NCBI GenBank assembly: GCA_013390785.1
Contig: JACASW010000002.1
Coordinates: forward strand, 56,331-120,330
DNA: 64,000 bases
Source of the DNA: Marine Group I thaumarchaeote
Lineage (GTDB): Archaea > Thermoproteota > Nitrososphaeria > Nitrososphaerales > Nitrosopumilaceae
Reading direction: 5' to 3'
Positions 16,762 to 25,100 of the stretch are shown piece by piece. The position numbers and the translations under genes are program-made. Under the pieces are notes generated by a model. It worked only from the letters and a program-made list of their open reading frames with translations. It was not told the DNA's origin and ran no database searches. Within the stretch, counting starts at the first letter, position 1, and every line of letters begins with the position of its first letter.

Positions 16762-17556
16762 TTGGCAGTTAAAAGATCACAAAAAACTAGAAAAACTGCT
16801 AGAAGAACAAAAATTGTTAAGAGATCAACAAAAAAAAGGAAGATAATTGTAAAATCATCCAGTTCAAAAGATGATAGAGATTTTGGAAAACTGACTCTAC
16901 GAAAGCATATCAATGCGAATCGTAATGCAAATCAAGAAGAGATAAAGGAATATGAAAAAAAGTATCTTTCTAGATACAAGGGACCAAAGACAAGCGCACG
17001 TAAGTCATCTAATATGCAATCTGATGTTGATCTAGGTAAACTAAATCTTGGACAATACGTCAACGCAAAACGCAAGGTAAAACAAGATGAGATAAAAGAA
17101 TACGAGAAAAAATATCTTGCTAGATACAAGAAACCAAAAGATCGATCAAAGAAGCAGAAATCTTACTCGTATATCATAGACGAAGCAAAACATGATAGAA
17201 AGAAAGAAAGAAAAGAATACGAGAAAGAATATCTCACACGATATAACAAACAGCAGAAAGCAAAACCAAAGAAAAAACAATCAAAACAATTAGTATTGGA
17301 ATTAAAACCAAAGCGCAACATCAAGCAAGAAAGAAAAGAATATGAAAGAAAATATGTTTCCAAATTTAAAAAACTACAAAAAACTAAATTGAAAATTGCA
17401 GCACTGGAGCAAAAATTAAGATTAAGTCAAATCGAACTTGAGGAACCAAAACCAAGCACTAAACAAAAAAGAAGGGAATACGAGAAGGAGTATATTACAC
17501 GATATAGTAAACAACAAAAAGCAAAGCCAAAGAAAAAAGTATTTGCTATACGTTAG
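16762..17556 (+). CDS. Repeat protein with five YEKxYLxRY units (type D)
   Basis: A 264-residue Lys-rich protein of unknown function, paralogous in architecture to the gene upstream. A basic N-terminus (SQKTRKTARRTKIVKRSTKK) precedes five motif copies: EYEKKYLSRY, EYEKKYLARY, EYEKEYLTRY, EYERKYVSKF and EYEKEYITRY. The first two units also have the GKLxLxxxxN box seen in the type C protein. Motif copies are usually followed by a KxQKxKxKK stretch. Start is TTG (16762), supported by a TATA-like element about 27 bases upstream; no ATG is nearby. Probably an extended helical scaffold. Confidence 0.82.
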   Translation: MAVKRSQKTRKTARRTKIVKRSTKKRKIIVKSSSSKDDRDFGKLTLRKHINANRNANQEEIKEYEKKYLSRYKGPKTSARKSSNMQSDVDLGKLNLGQYVNAKRKVKQDEIKEYEKKYLARYKKPKDRSKKQKSYSYIIDEAKHDRKKERKEYEKEYLTRYNKQQKAKPKKKQSKQLVLELKPKRNIKQERKEYERKYVSKFKKLQKTKLKIAALEQKLRLSQIELEEPKPSTKQKRREYEKEYITRYSKQQKAKPKKKVFAIR

Positions 17557-17633
17557 TATTTGAGGTAAATAACCTTAGAAAAAAGAAAAAAAACAATCTA
17601 TAAACCTCCTAAAAATTTAAGAATATTATGAAT

Positions 17634-17708
17634 GGACCCGTTGCATAGCCTGGATAGTGCGAACGCTTGCGGAGCGTTAGGTCGCAGGTTCGAATCCTGC
17701 CGGGCCCG
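17634..17708 (+). tRNA. tRNA-Arg (anticodon GCG)
   Basis: A cloverleaf is readable: acceptor GGACCCG/CGGGCCC, D stem GCAT/GTGC, anticodon stem AACGC/GCGTT with loop TTGCGGA (anticodon GCG at 17669-17671, reading CGC/CGT), variable AGGTC, and T arm GCAGG-TTCGAAT-CCTGC. No intron is present and CCA is not encoded. The third acceptor pair is an A-C mismatch (17636 with 17705), which is unusual. A T-rich tail follows at 17710 and could terminate transcription. Confidence 0.95.
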
Positions 17709-17745
17709 CCTTTTTATTTAATTATGATTAGAAAAAATATTTTTT

Positions 17746-18189
17746 ATGGTTATTATTACTGAAAAAATTAAAAATTTTGTCAACTTTCAAAAACTAGGAT
17801 ATGTTGCAACAGTATCTGCAGATAATACACCAAATCTGTCCCCCAAGGGTACTATCATTGTATTAGATGAGTCATATCTAGCTTTTGCAGATATACATTC
17901 ACCACAAACAGTTGAAAATTTAAAATGTAATCCTGCAATCGAAATTAATGTGGTTGATCCATTTTCTCGAAGAGGATATCGTTTTAAGGGGATTGCAGAA
18001 ATAATTTCAACTGGTGATAAATTTGATAAAATTATTTCGTATTACAAAGAAACTGGAGTCAAAAGCTCAATCAAAACTATCATCGCGGTGAAAATCGAAA
18101 AATTAAGTGAGGTACTTTCGCCACTTTATGATCTTGGTTATACAGAGAAAAAATTAAAGGCTAAATGGAAAAAGCATTATAAATTTTGA
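17746..18189 (+). CDS. Pyridoxamine 5'-phosphate oxidase-like FMN-binding protein
   Basis: A 147-residue split-barrel flavoprotein of the PNPOx-like superfamily. The N-terminal GYVATVSADNTPNLSPKG segment and the ENLKCNPAIEINVVDPFSRRGYRFKGIAEI stretch are typical of that fold. Members reduce or bind F420/FMN-linked substrates; this one has no feature that fixes the substrate. It starts 37 bases after tRNA-Arg, so the tRNA promoter or its own may drive it. Convergent with the coiled-coil gene, 5 bases apart. Confidence 0.85.
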   Translation: MVIITEKIKNFVNFQKLGYVATVSADNTPNLSPKGTIIVLDESYLAFADIHSPQTVENLKCNPAIEINVVDPFSRRGYRFKGIAEIISTGDKFDKIISYYKETGVKSSIKTIIAVKIEKLSEVLSPLYDLGYTEKKLKAKWKKHYKF

Positions 18190-18194
18190 AACAG

Positions 18195-18959
18195 TTAGGC
18201 AGAACTTTTTTGTCGTCCTCGTTCATTTTCAAGAGCTTTTTTTACTGCGTTTAATTCTGTCAGCGTAGTTTGCAATTTTTGATTCATTGATGCTACAACT
18301 GCGCTAGCCGCATCAACAATTTTATCAGATCCTTCACTCTTACTTGATTTCGCCATCTCATCTTTAATGAATTTTAGCTCCCTGAATCCAGATTCAAGTT
18401 CTTTCCTTTTTTGCATTATTTCATTTTCAAGCTTTTCTCTCTCTTCTTTCATTTTTTTAATATCTGGAGAATTATCTGTTTTAGTTCTTACAGATTCAAG
18501 TTCTTTGCTATATTTCTTAATCTCATCTTTAATTTTAGATAATTCCATTTTTGAGTTATTCACTTCTTGAACTATCAATCTTTGTTTTTCGTGCCCATCT
18601 GCTGACTTTTCAGATTCAACACTTTTTTCCTTGAGATCGTTATTTACTTTAAGTAGCTCTTCTCTAGAAGATTTGGTTCTAGAAATAATACTATCATGTT
18701 CATTATTCAATTCTTGAATAATCTCTTTTACATTCTTTAGTTCTTTTTTTGCATTCATCAAATTTCCTATTGTAACGCTGTATTCTTGTTTGGCAGATTC
18801 AAGTTTTGTAGATAGTGCTTCTGGTTCTTTTTTTATGGATTTTTCATCTTTTGATGTATTTTTCTTTTGTTTAGGTTTTTGCTGTTTGTTATATCGTGAG
18901 AGATATTCTTTCTCGTAATCTTCTGTTTTTCCAGAACTTCTAAACCATTTCATACACAT
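18195..18959 (-). CDS. Long coiled-coil protein with an N-terminal YEKEYLSRY tag
   Basis: A 254-residue protein. Residues 1-30 carry KWFRSSGKTEDYEKEYLSRY then KQQKPKQKK, matching the motif and basic trailer of the two repeat proteins 1-2 kb away. Residues 45-250 are almost continuous heptad-like coiled coil rich in Glu/Lys/Leu/Ser (LNNEHDSIISRTKSSREELL is one stretch). No membrane span or signal peptide. It may oligomerise and use the tag to recruit or be recruited by the tagged proteins; this is inference. Function unknown. Confidence 0.82.
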   Translation of the reverse strand: MCMKWFRSSGKTEDYEKEYLSRYNKQQKPKQKKNTSKDEKSIKKEPEALSTKLESAKQEYSVTIGNLMNAKKELKNVKEIIQELNNEHDSIISRTKSSREELLKVNNDLKEKSVESEKSADGHEKQRLIVQEVNNSKMELSKIKDEIKKYSKELESVRTKTDNSPDIKKMKEEREKLENEIMQKRKELESGFRELKFIKDEMAKSSKSEGSDKIVDAASAVVASMNQKLQTTLTELNAVKKALENERGRQKSSA

Positions 18960-18977
18960 TCACCTTTTTTACACTGA

Positions 18978-19184
18978 TTATCTCTTTATTTTCCCTTTTA
19001 CATACTTTAAGTAAAAACCAATTCCACCCAAAATGAATCCAGAAACCAGTGCAAGTATTCCCAATTCAGGGGATTCTTGATATTGAGTTGGTCCAACCAT
19101 GAATAACACTGCTCCTAAAACAATCAGAAGTAAAGCACTGCTTCTTTTTGGTTTATTATGTTCATTATGCACCATAATGATCAA
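18978..19184 (-). CDS. Small two-span membrane protein
   Basis: A 68-residue protein with two hydrophobic stretches (ALLLIVLGAVLFMVGP and LGILALVSGFILGGIGFYL), a basic N-terminus and a basic C-terminal KYVKGKIKR. I do not recognise the family. It overlaps the lysS stop by 4 bases, so it is probably translated from the same mRNA. An internal ATG at 19175 (MVHNEHNKP) is an alternative start. Confidence 0.7.
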   Translation of the reverse strand: MIIMVHNEHNKPKRSSALLLIVLGAVLFMVGPTQYQESPELGILALVSGFILGGIGFYLKYVKGKIKR

Positions 19185-20776
19185 ATATATTTAGAAATAA
19201 TATCTGCAACTTTCTTCTTTCCAATATCTTCAATAAACGGTCCAATTTTTGGTCCACGATTTGTTGAAAGAATAATTTGGTAGAGAATTTTGAAAAAGTC
19301 TTTCGGCTGAACTTGATTTTCCTTTGCTATACTGTATATTGAATTCTGCAGGTCCTCTATTTTGACATTTTCTTCTAACAACTTTACTAGTTGTTTGAGT
19401 GCAGATTTAGCTGAATCATCAATTTCAAGTTCAGTAGTTGGTATTTCTGTTTCTTCAAAATCATCAGAATAATTTCCTGCAACTACGATTAAATTTTCTA
19501 TGTACGAATTCACTTCCTTTATTGTACCATAATCAATGAGCTTTGAGCCTACATGTTTCAGTCTGTCGTCCTTGAATATTTTACATAGTTCTACTAGTAA
19601 CCTATAGTTCACATGTGGGCTTGGATTTTTTGGTGGATTTAGTAGATTAACATATTCATAAAGCCCCTTAGATTTTATGAGTTTTGCTTCGTTATCCACC
19701 TTCGTTTTTCCAAAGTAAATACTTTCTAATTCATTATATTCATCCATTAGTCCAGGAATGTCTTCAAACCCAAGCTCTCTTGCGCCAGTAATTCTCTTGT
19801 AAAGTAAGAGAAGAATTGATTCAGGCGTTCCATATGTTAACCATCTCTGTGATGTTACAACATTTCCAAGTGATTTCGAAATTTTCTTTCCTCCCTTATC
19901 CAAAAACATTTCATATTTTACATGATGTGGATGTGGAAATCCTAGTATTTCATCTGTAACCCAATCATTTACTTTTACTGAATCCATGATATCTTTACCA
20001 TACGCCTCAAATCTAATGTCAAACGCACTCCATCTTGCAGCAAACTCAACTTTCCATGCTAATTTTCCTAAACCTTTTGTGATATCGGATTCACCCTCAT
20101 GTCCACAACCAAGGATCTTATTAGAACCAATTTCCGAATCTTTACATCTATACCTAATTTTTTTTTCTTCTTCAATGTATTCGAATGATTCTGTTGTGTA
20201 TAATTTATCACATGCATCACAAATTGGGAAATATGGAATAACTGATTGGAATTTTTGTTGGCCAGTCATCTCTTCAATCTTGTCACCAATTTTTTTGCTG
20301 TTTACAAGTATTTTGTGGATTTGATCAACCAAAAGACCATTTTTGTAAGTTTCATGCGCTGTTTTATGCACATATTCGATCCCCAAATTATCAAGTCCAT
20401 CTAGTAGTAAACTACTCATATGTTCTCCGTATGAGTTATGTTTACATCCTTCAACTGGGTCTGGAATAGAGGATACTCTTTTACCAATATTTTCTGAATC
20501 GACTGTTAACCCTTCTGGAATTTTTCGTAGCCCATCTAGATCATCTGAATATGCTATCAATTCAGACTTGTAGCCCAAATTTTCAAGTGCTAATTTTACA
20601 CCATATGCTCTAACAGCATCACCAAGACTACCAATATGTGGGATGCCAGATGCACCTAATCCACTTTCTACTCTAACCAGGTCAGTTTTTCGACCAAGTT
20701 GTTTTTCCCGCTCAATTAATTCATGAGCTAATTTGTCTATCCAAGTACCTTTACCAATTATTTTTTGTTCATTCAT
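19181..20776 (-). CDS. lysS: Lysyl-tRNA synthetase, class I
   Basis: Charges tRNA-Lys. It is the class I (archaeal) LysRS rather than the class II enzyme: 531 residues, HIGH-like motif in GIPHIGSLGD (about residue 48), KMSKS-like motif KKISKSLGN (about residue 290), and paired Cys in the CDACDKLY and CGHEGE segments (about residues 180-225) that may bind zinc. It ends overlapping a small membrane-protein gene and follows the elp3 gene closely (3-base gap), so a translation-related operon is likely. Confidence 0.96.
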   Translation of the reverse strand: MNEQKIIGKGTWIDKLAHELIEREKQLGRKTDLVRVESGLGASGIPHIGSLGDAVRAYGVKLALENLGYKSELIAYSDDLDGLRKIPEGLTVDSENIGKRVSSIPDPVEGCKHNSYGEHMSSLLLDGLDNLGIEYVHKTAHETYKNGLLVDQIHKILVNSKKIGDKIEEMTGQQKFQSVIPYFPICDACDKLYTTESFEYIEEEKKIRYRCKDSEIGSNKILGCGHEGESDITKGLGKLAWKVEFAARWSAFDIRFEAYGKDIMDSVKVNDWVTDEILGFPHPHHVKYEMFLDKGGKKISKSLGNVVTSQRWLTYGTPESILLLLYKRITGARELGFEDIPGLMDEYNELESIYFGKTKVDNEAKLIKSKGLYEYVNLLNPPKNPSPHVNYRLLVELCKIFKDDRLKHVGSKLIDYGTIKEVNSYIENLIVVAGNYSDDFEETEIPTTELEIDDSAKSALKQLVKLLEENVKIEDLQNSIYSIAKENQVQPKDFFKILYQIILSTNRGPKIGPFIEDIGKKKVADIISKYI

Positions 20777-20779
20777 TGT

Positions 20780-22360
20780 TTACATCAATTGTTTCGACAT
20801 ATATGGTCCATCTAATGAGTAGCCTAATTTTTTGTAATATTCGCGCGTACCAATTGCGCTGATAACAAGAAGTTTTTTTGCGTCAAAACTCTCTTTTGAT
20901 ATTTTTTCTGCCTCATCCATCAATTTTCTACCTAACCCAGAATGTTGAATACTGTTTTCTTCGTGTTCACCAATCTTAATTGATTTCCCAAACACATGTA
21001 GTTCTCTTACTATACATGAGTTTGTAGTAATTTCATCTCTATGTGTCAATTCACTTGGTTTCCTCAAGCGCAAGAATCCATAAATTGTTCCATCTTTATC
21101 CTCAAAAGAAATGAAAATCTCTTTTCCACCTGAGGAATCATATTCTTCTCTATCAAGTTTCAATAATTCTGAAGGCATATTTTTTCTAGAAAGACCTGCC
21201 TCTCTACATCTAATACATTTGCAAGAAAATCCTTCATCCTTCAATCGTTTGTGAACAATTTGTCTTAGATTACCTGCTTTTGGACCAGCCTGAATTTCAC
21301 CAGGTGTAATTTCTCTCTGAACGCGCATAATTCTAACCCATTTTGGAACCATTTTTTTTGCTTCAGTAAGTACATGTAGCATTTCTTCGTCAGTATATGG
21401 TTCGTATTTTTTTTTCAGGTAGTCGTTGTACAGTGGAGTGTTTTTCAAAACCAATGATGGATATATTTTCAACATGTCTGGTTTGAGACTAGAGTCATTG
21501 AATAATTTCTTGAAATCATTGATATCTTCATTAGGCGTCATAGTAGGTAAGCCAGGCATCATATGTGCAACTATTTTGTATCCAGAGTCCTTTGAAATCT
21601 GAAATGAATCAATAACATCATTGTAGTTATGCCCTCTATTAACAATCTTGTATATTCTTTCGTGTAGGCTCTGCACACCAATCTCCACTCTTGTTACACC
21701 ATATGAGAGCATTAGATCAACATGTTCTTTTTTACAATAATCTGGCTTTGTTTCAATAGTGAATCCCACATTCCGATTTTTTGCCTTTTGATTATTTTTC
21801 ATGGCAATTTCCATGTTTAGTGAGGGAAATCCATTCAAAGCATCGTAACATGATTTGATAAAGTTCTCCTGATAATCCTTTGGCATGAAAAGAAATGTTC
21901 CACCAACAATAACTAATTCAATTTTTGTTGCATCATGTCCAAATATTTGCAATTGGTTAAGTTTTGAAGTGATCTGAATATTTGGATCATATCCATTTTT
22001 AATGGAACTAATTGTAACAGGCTCTTTTCCTGTATAGCTATTTGGAGTATTAAATTCAATTCCACCTGGACAATAAGTACATCTTCCATGAGGACACGCA
22101 TATGGTTTTGGCATCAATGCAATTACTGCAACACCGGATGCAGTTTTTACTGGTTTTTTTAGTAAAATCTTTTGGAGTTTTTCATATGATTTTCCATTCA
22201 CTGTTGATAAGATTTCATAGTTTTTTGGTATTTTATCCAACGAATATTTCGTACAAATTCTTTTGATCTCGAATTTTGCGTTACTTTTTGTGGGCTCTGT
22301 AATCTGCAGTAGATTTTGTGATATTTCACGACACGCCTTAGAGAAATTTGAGTTTTTCAT
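20780..22360 (-). CDS. elp3: Elp3-family tRNA uridine-34 modification enzyme
   Basis: Radical SAM/acetyltransferase that makes the cm5U-type side chain on wobble uridine of tRNA. In 526 residues, the radical SAM half has the cluster Cys in PYACPHGRCTYCPGG (about residues 87-101) and GVTRVEIGVQSL. A second Cys group (CKCIRCREAG, about residue 385) follows. The C-terminal GNAT domain (about 430-526) includes LHVFGKSIKIGEHEEN and QHSGLGRKLM, the acetyl-CoA site. Archaeal Elp3 acts alone, without the eukaryotic Elongator partners. Adjacent to lysS. Confidence 0.95.
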   Translation of the reverse strand: MKNSNFSKACREISQNLLQITEPTKSNAKFEIKRICTKYSLDKIPKNYEILSTVNGKSYEKLQKILLKKPVKTASGVAVIALMPKPYACPHGRCTYCPGGIEFNTPNSYTGKEPVTISSIKNGYDPNIQITSKLNQLQIFGHDATKIELVIVGGTFLFMPKDYQENFIKSCYDALNGFPSLNMEIAMKNNQKAKNRNVGFTIETKPDYCKKEHVDLMLSYGVTRVEIGVQSLHERIYKIVNRGHNYNDVIDSFQISKDSGYKIVAHMMPGLPTMTPNEDINDFKKLFNDSSLKPDMLKIYPSLVLKNTPLYNDYLKKKYEPYTDEEMLHVLTEAKKMVPKWVRIMRVQREITPGEIQAGPKAGNLRQIVHKRLKDEGFSCKCIRCREAGLSRKNMPSELLKLDREEYDSSGGKEIFISFEDKDGTIYGFLRLRKPSELTHRDEITTNSCIVRELHVFGKSIKIGEHEENSIQHSGLGRKLMDEAEKISKESFDAKKLLVISAIGTREYYKKLGYSLDGPYMSKQLM

Positions 22361-22371
22361 GTTAAACTATC

Positions 22372-22977
22372 CTATTTTTTAATACAATTCTTTATAGAAA
22401 TTTTACGGTTAAGTACAGCTACAATTCCAACAATTACAACGGCTAAAATTTCTAAATATAACCAATCTAATCCTTGGAATTTTATGATTTCAACTGTAAA
22501 AGGGGAAAACAACGGAAACCCGCCTGACGAACCTGGATGAATTTGCCCAACCAACCAAACATCAAAAGCAATATGCGATATAATGGCAGAAAATGAGATA
22601 GCAGCCAAGCGATAGTCTTTTTTTCCAAAAACATAGAGCATTATCACAGCAATAATTATTGCAAACGGCAATGAATGCACCATACGTGAAATCATTTCTA
22701 CATCCAAAAACTGTAGTAAATGATCAGCATCAACTAACAATGCAAGAGCTCCACTCAAAAATACATATCTTAAACTTAAACTAATTGCACCTGCAATTAT
22801 TCCAAATGCTACATGACCAAAAATATGTTCTAAGGTTGGACTACTAACTATAAGTGGGTTCCCAATTACATACGAATCATCTGGGAAAAGAAACCCAGTT
22901 AGCGAAAAACTAAAAGATAGAACTGAAAAAATTACACACGCTTTTATAAAAAATTTTATTTGCTCTGATAATATCAC
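22372..22977 (-). CDS. Membrane-bound YdjM-type metal-dependent hydrolase-like protein
   Basis: A 201-residue polytopic membrane protein (about five spans) with the pattern of the DUF457/YdjM family: a His at the start of one span (HIFGHVAFG), DADHLLQFLD between spans, VHSLPFA, and HIAFDVWLV. These His and Asp residues could bind metal at the membrane face. The physiological substrate is unknown. It sits 11 bases upstream of elp3 on the same strand and may be co-transcribed. Confidence 0.75.
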   Translation of the reverse strand: MILSEQIKFFIKACVIFSVLSFSFSLTGFLFPDDSYVIGNPLIVSSPTLEHIFGHVAFGIIAGAISLSLRYVFLSGALALLVDADHLLQFLDVEMISRMVHSLPFAIIIAVIMLYVFGKKDYRLAAISFSAIISHIAFDVWLVGQIHPGSSGGFPLFSPFTVEIIKFQGLDWLYLEILAVVIVGIVAVLNRKISIKNCIKK

Positions 22978-23097
22978 ATGTTAAAACATTTTCTAGCTAT
23001 TTTTAATCTTCACTATTGTTTGACAAAATTACGATACCGTACATATGTGATATTATGTAAAAACTTCTGACTTGGTATTTTTTGTTGTATTTTTTTT

Positions 23098-23529
23098 CTA
23101 CTTTCTCTTTCTTTTTTTCTGATTTCGTTTAGCTTGCCTTTCCAAACTTTTTCTATATTCCAAATTTTTTAGCTTAGCTAATTCAACTTTCACCGCAGCA
23201 TTTTTTGTTTTAGTGTCAAGGAACTTTTTACCATTGTCAGTAAGAATAGTTCTCCCTTTCTCACCAAGTGTTACATACCCAGATTTGACAAGGTTTTGAA
23301 CAAACATTTTTTTCAGTTCATCCAGCTTTGGAGGTGTTTTTTTTGATTTAGTTTTTGTTTCTTTTACGCCTTGTTGAAGTAACATTGTTGTAAGATAATC
23401 AGCACCCTCTTCTAGATGTTGAACTTCTTCACTTTCAACATTCTTATCCTCATCATGTTTCTTTTTCGCATTAAGCAAATGTGTTGTCAAAACATCAGTT
23501 TCAACAGGCTTATCGTTAGTTTCAGACAA
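23098..23529 (-). CDS. Lys-rich hypothetical protein with a possible winged-helix segment
   Basis: I do not recognise this 143-residue protein. The N-terminal third is acidic and probably disordered; residues 68-110 (LDELKKMFVQNLVKSGYVTLGEKGRTILTDNGKKFL, abbreviated) could form a small winged helix, as GYVTLGEKGRTILT resembles a wing. The C-terminus is highly basic (QAKRNQKKRKRK), consistent with nucleic-acid or ribosome binding. A TATA-like element about 26 bases upstream supports the ATG at 23529. It stands alone between divergent and convergent neighbours. Confidence 0.7.
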   Translation of the reverse strand: MSETNDKPVETDVLTTHLLNAKKKHDEDKNVESEEVQHLEEGADYLTTMLLQQGVKETKTKSKKTPPKLDELKKMFVQNLVKSGYVTLGEKGRTILTDNGKKFLDTKTKNAAVKVELAKLKNLEYRKSLERQAKRNQKKRKRK

Positions 23530-23556
23530 TATCGATCTAGAGAAACGCTTGAATTT

Positions 23557-23754
23557 ATGTTCTCTTTTCTATTAGAAGAAAAATACTCTTACGTAAAACG
23601 CTCCAAACGCGACCATTGTGGTTATAACCATGAGTGGCAGTCCTTTGATAAGGAATTCCCTAAGGAATATTCTATATCCAATCTTTCAGCAACTGCTATT
23701 GCTACAAGACGTGCCACCGAAAAACGTTGGAAGCAGGGAAACAAACTATTCTAA
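23557..23754 (+). CDS. Possible small basic protein
   Basis: A 65-codon ORF (MFSFLLEEKYSYVKRSKRD start, ATRRATEKRWKQGNKLF end) with a natural-looking charged composition and no antisense gene beneath it. It begins only 27 bases from the divergent start at 23529 and shows no clear TATA box of its own, so expression is doubtful. An in-frame extension further upstream is antisense to the 23098-23529 gene and is not credible. Confidence 0.35.
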   Translation: MFSFLLEEKYSYVKRSKRDHCGYNHEWQSFDKEFPKEYSISNLSATAIATRRATEKRWKQGNKLF

Positions 23755-23809
23755 GGCTACGGTCATTTTATCCATAATAAATCACTTCTTTAGTGTATGA
23801 GCCACTTCT

Positions 23810-25027
23810 TCAATACAACATTCTTTTTGCTTTTCTATAATCCATCCTCAACCAAATTGGTGTGATTATAGTTGTGACTGCTACCATGATAACAATTGTC
23901 GTGTATACATCTCCTGTTAGTACTCCTGATGATAATCCAACTCCTGCAACAATCAATCCTACCTCTCCTCTTGAAATCATTCCTATTCCTACTCTCATTC
24001 CTGCAGCTTTATCTTTCAAAAATAAGATTGATGGTAATCCACATCCAAATAATTTGGTTGCAATTGCAATTGCGATTACAACGGCACTTAACATCAATAT
24101 ATCTAAGTTTACAGTTGTGAAATTTACTTGTGCACCAATTATCGCAAAAAATAAGGGTGCAAAAATCAACCCAATCCTATGAGTGAACGCCTCTACTTTC
24201 TTCAATACTGCTGTAGCTGAAAGAGCCATTCCTACCGCAAATGCTCCTACTATTGGAGATAATCCTAGTGATCCTGCAATTGCTGCTGCTCCAAAGAACG
24301 ATGCCGTTGCTATTCCTTCTATACTTCCAGTTGATTTCCATAATCTTGTTGTCATCACTTTTGGAATTACGAAAATGGCTACAATTAATATTATTGCAAA
24401 GAATGCTAATACCTTAAGAATTGTAAATGTAACATCTATTAAATCTACAGTATCTAATGCATCAGCACCTCCAAATGATGCAACGACAGATAATACTGCA
24501 ATTGCCAAAATATCGTCTACAACTGCTGCTGCAATAATTAAACGAGCCTCAGGCGATTTAATCTTATTGAACTCTTTTAGCACTTGAATTGAAATTGCTA
24601 TACTTGTTGCAGTAAGTGCAGTGGCAATCATCATTGCCTGTAATGCATCAAATCCGAAATGTTGGAATACTATAAATCCTGCAATGAATGGAACTACTAC
24701 TCCTAAAGCTCCTACTGTAAATGATGCCTTTCCACCACGCAAAAATTCTTTTGGTGTCATCTCTAATCCTGCCATAAATAAAATTACAATTGCACCAATT
24801 TCTCCAAGTGCTCTAACTTCTGGTCCGATTTGTAAAATTGATTCTCCTGTATTTGGATGAAGCAAAAATGCACCTAGTGCAAATGGTCCAATAATCATTC
24901 CTGCTATTAATTGCCCTAACACGACTGGCAGATGTATTCTACTGAATAATTCGCCCATCATTATTGCGGCAGCTAACAATATTCCTACTCCCATGATAAC
25001 ATCAATGAAACCTGCTTCTGCTGTCAT
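23810..25027 (-). CDS. CPA2-family cation/proton antiporter (Kef/NapA-like)
   Basis: Monovalent cation/H+ exchanger of the inner membrane. The 405 residues form about 12 hydrophobic spans. The transport-site Asp-Asp pair is visible in AAAVVDDILAIAV (about residue 168), which in CPA2 proteins marks electrogenic Na+/H+ exchangers. It ends shortly after the last span, without the Kef regulatory Rossmann domain, so it is a minimal antiporter. It likely serves pH and sodium homeostasis; ion specificity (Na+ or K+) is inferred. Confidence 0.92.
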   Translation of the reverse strand: MTAEAGFIDVIMGVGILLAAAIMMGELFSRIHLPVVLGQLIAGMIIGPFALGAFLLHPNTGESILQIGPEVRALGEIGAIVILFMAGLEMTPKEFLRGGKASFTVGALGVVVPFIAGFIVFQHFGFDALQAMMIATALTATSIAISIQVLKEFNKIKSPEARLIIAAAVVDDILAIAVLSVVASFGGADALDTVDLIDVTFTILKVLAFFAIILIVAIFVIPKVMTTRLWKSTGSIEGIATASFFGAAAIAGSLGLSPIVGAFAVGMALSATAVLKKVEAFTHRIGLIFAPLFFAIIGAQVNFTTVNLDILMLSAVVIAIAIATKLFGCGLPSILFLKDKAAGMRVGIGMISRGEVGLIVAGVGLSSGVLTGDVYTTIVIMVAVTTIITPIWLRMDYRKAKRMLY

Positions 25028-25100
25028 TATCAGATCTTTTTAGAATACCCTCATATAAGCAAAATCTAGTAAAATTTCTAAGACAAGATGTTATTGATTT

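Noticed and set aside
23416..23556. Upstream extension of the small plus-strand ORF at 23557
   Set aside because: Runs antisense to the 23098-23529 gene and encodes a Cys/Ile/Leu/Phe-rich sequence typical of shadow frames.
24183..24860. Two plus-strand ORFs over the antiporter gene
   Set aside because: Ala/Asn/Thr-rich antisense shadows of the membrane protein; the minus frame has the family's Asp-Asp pair and spans.
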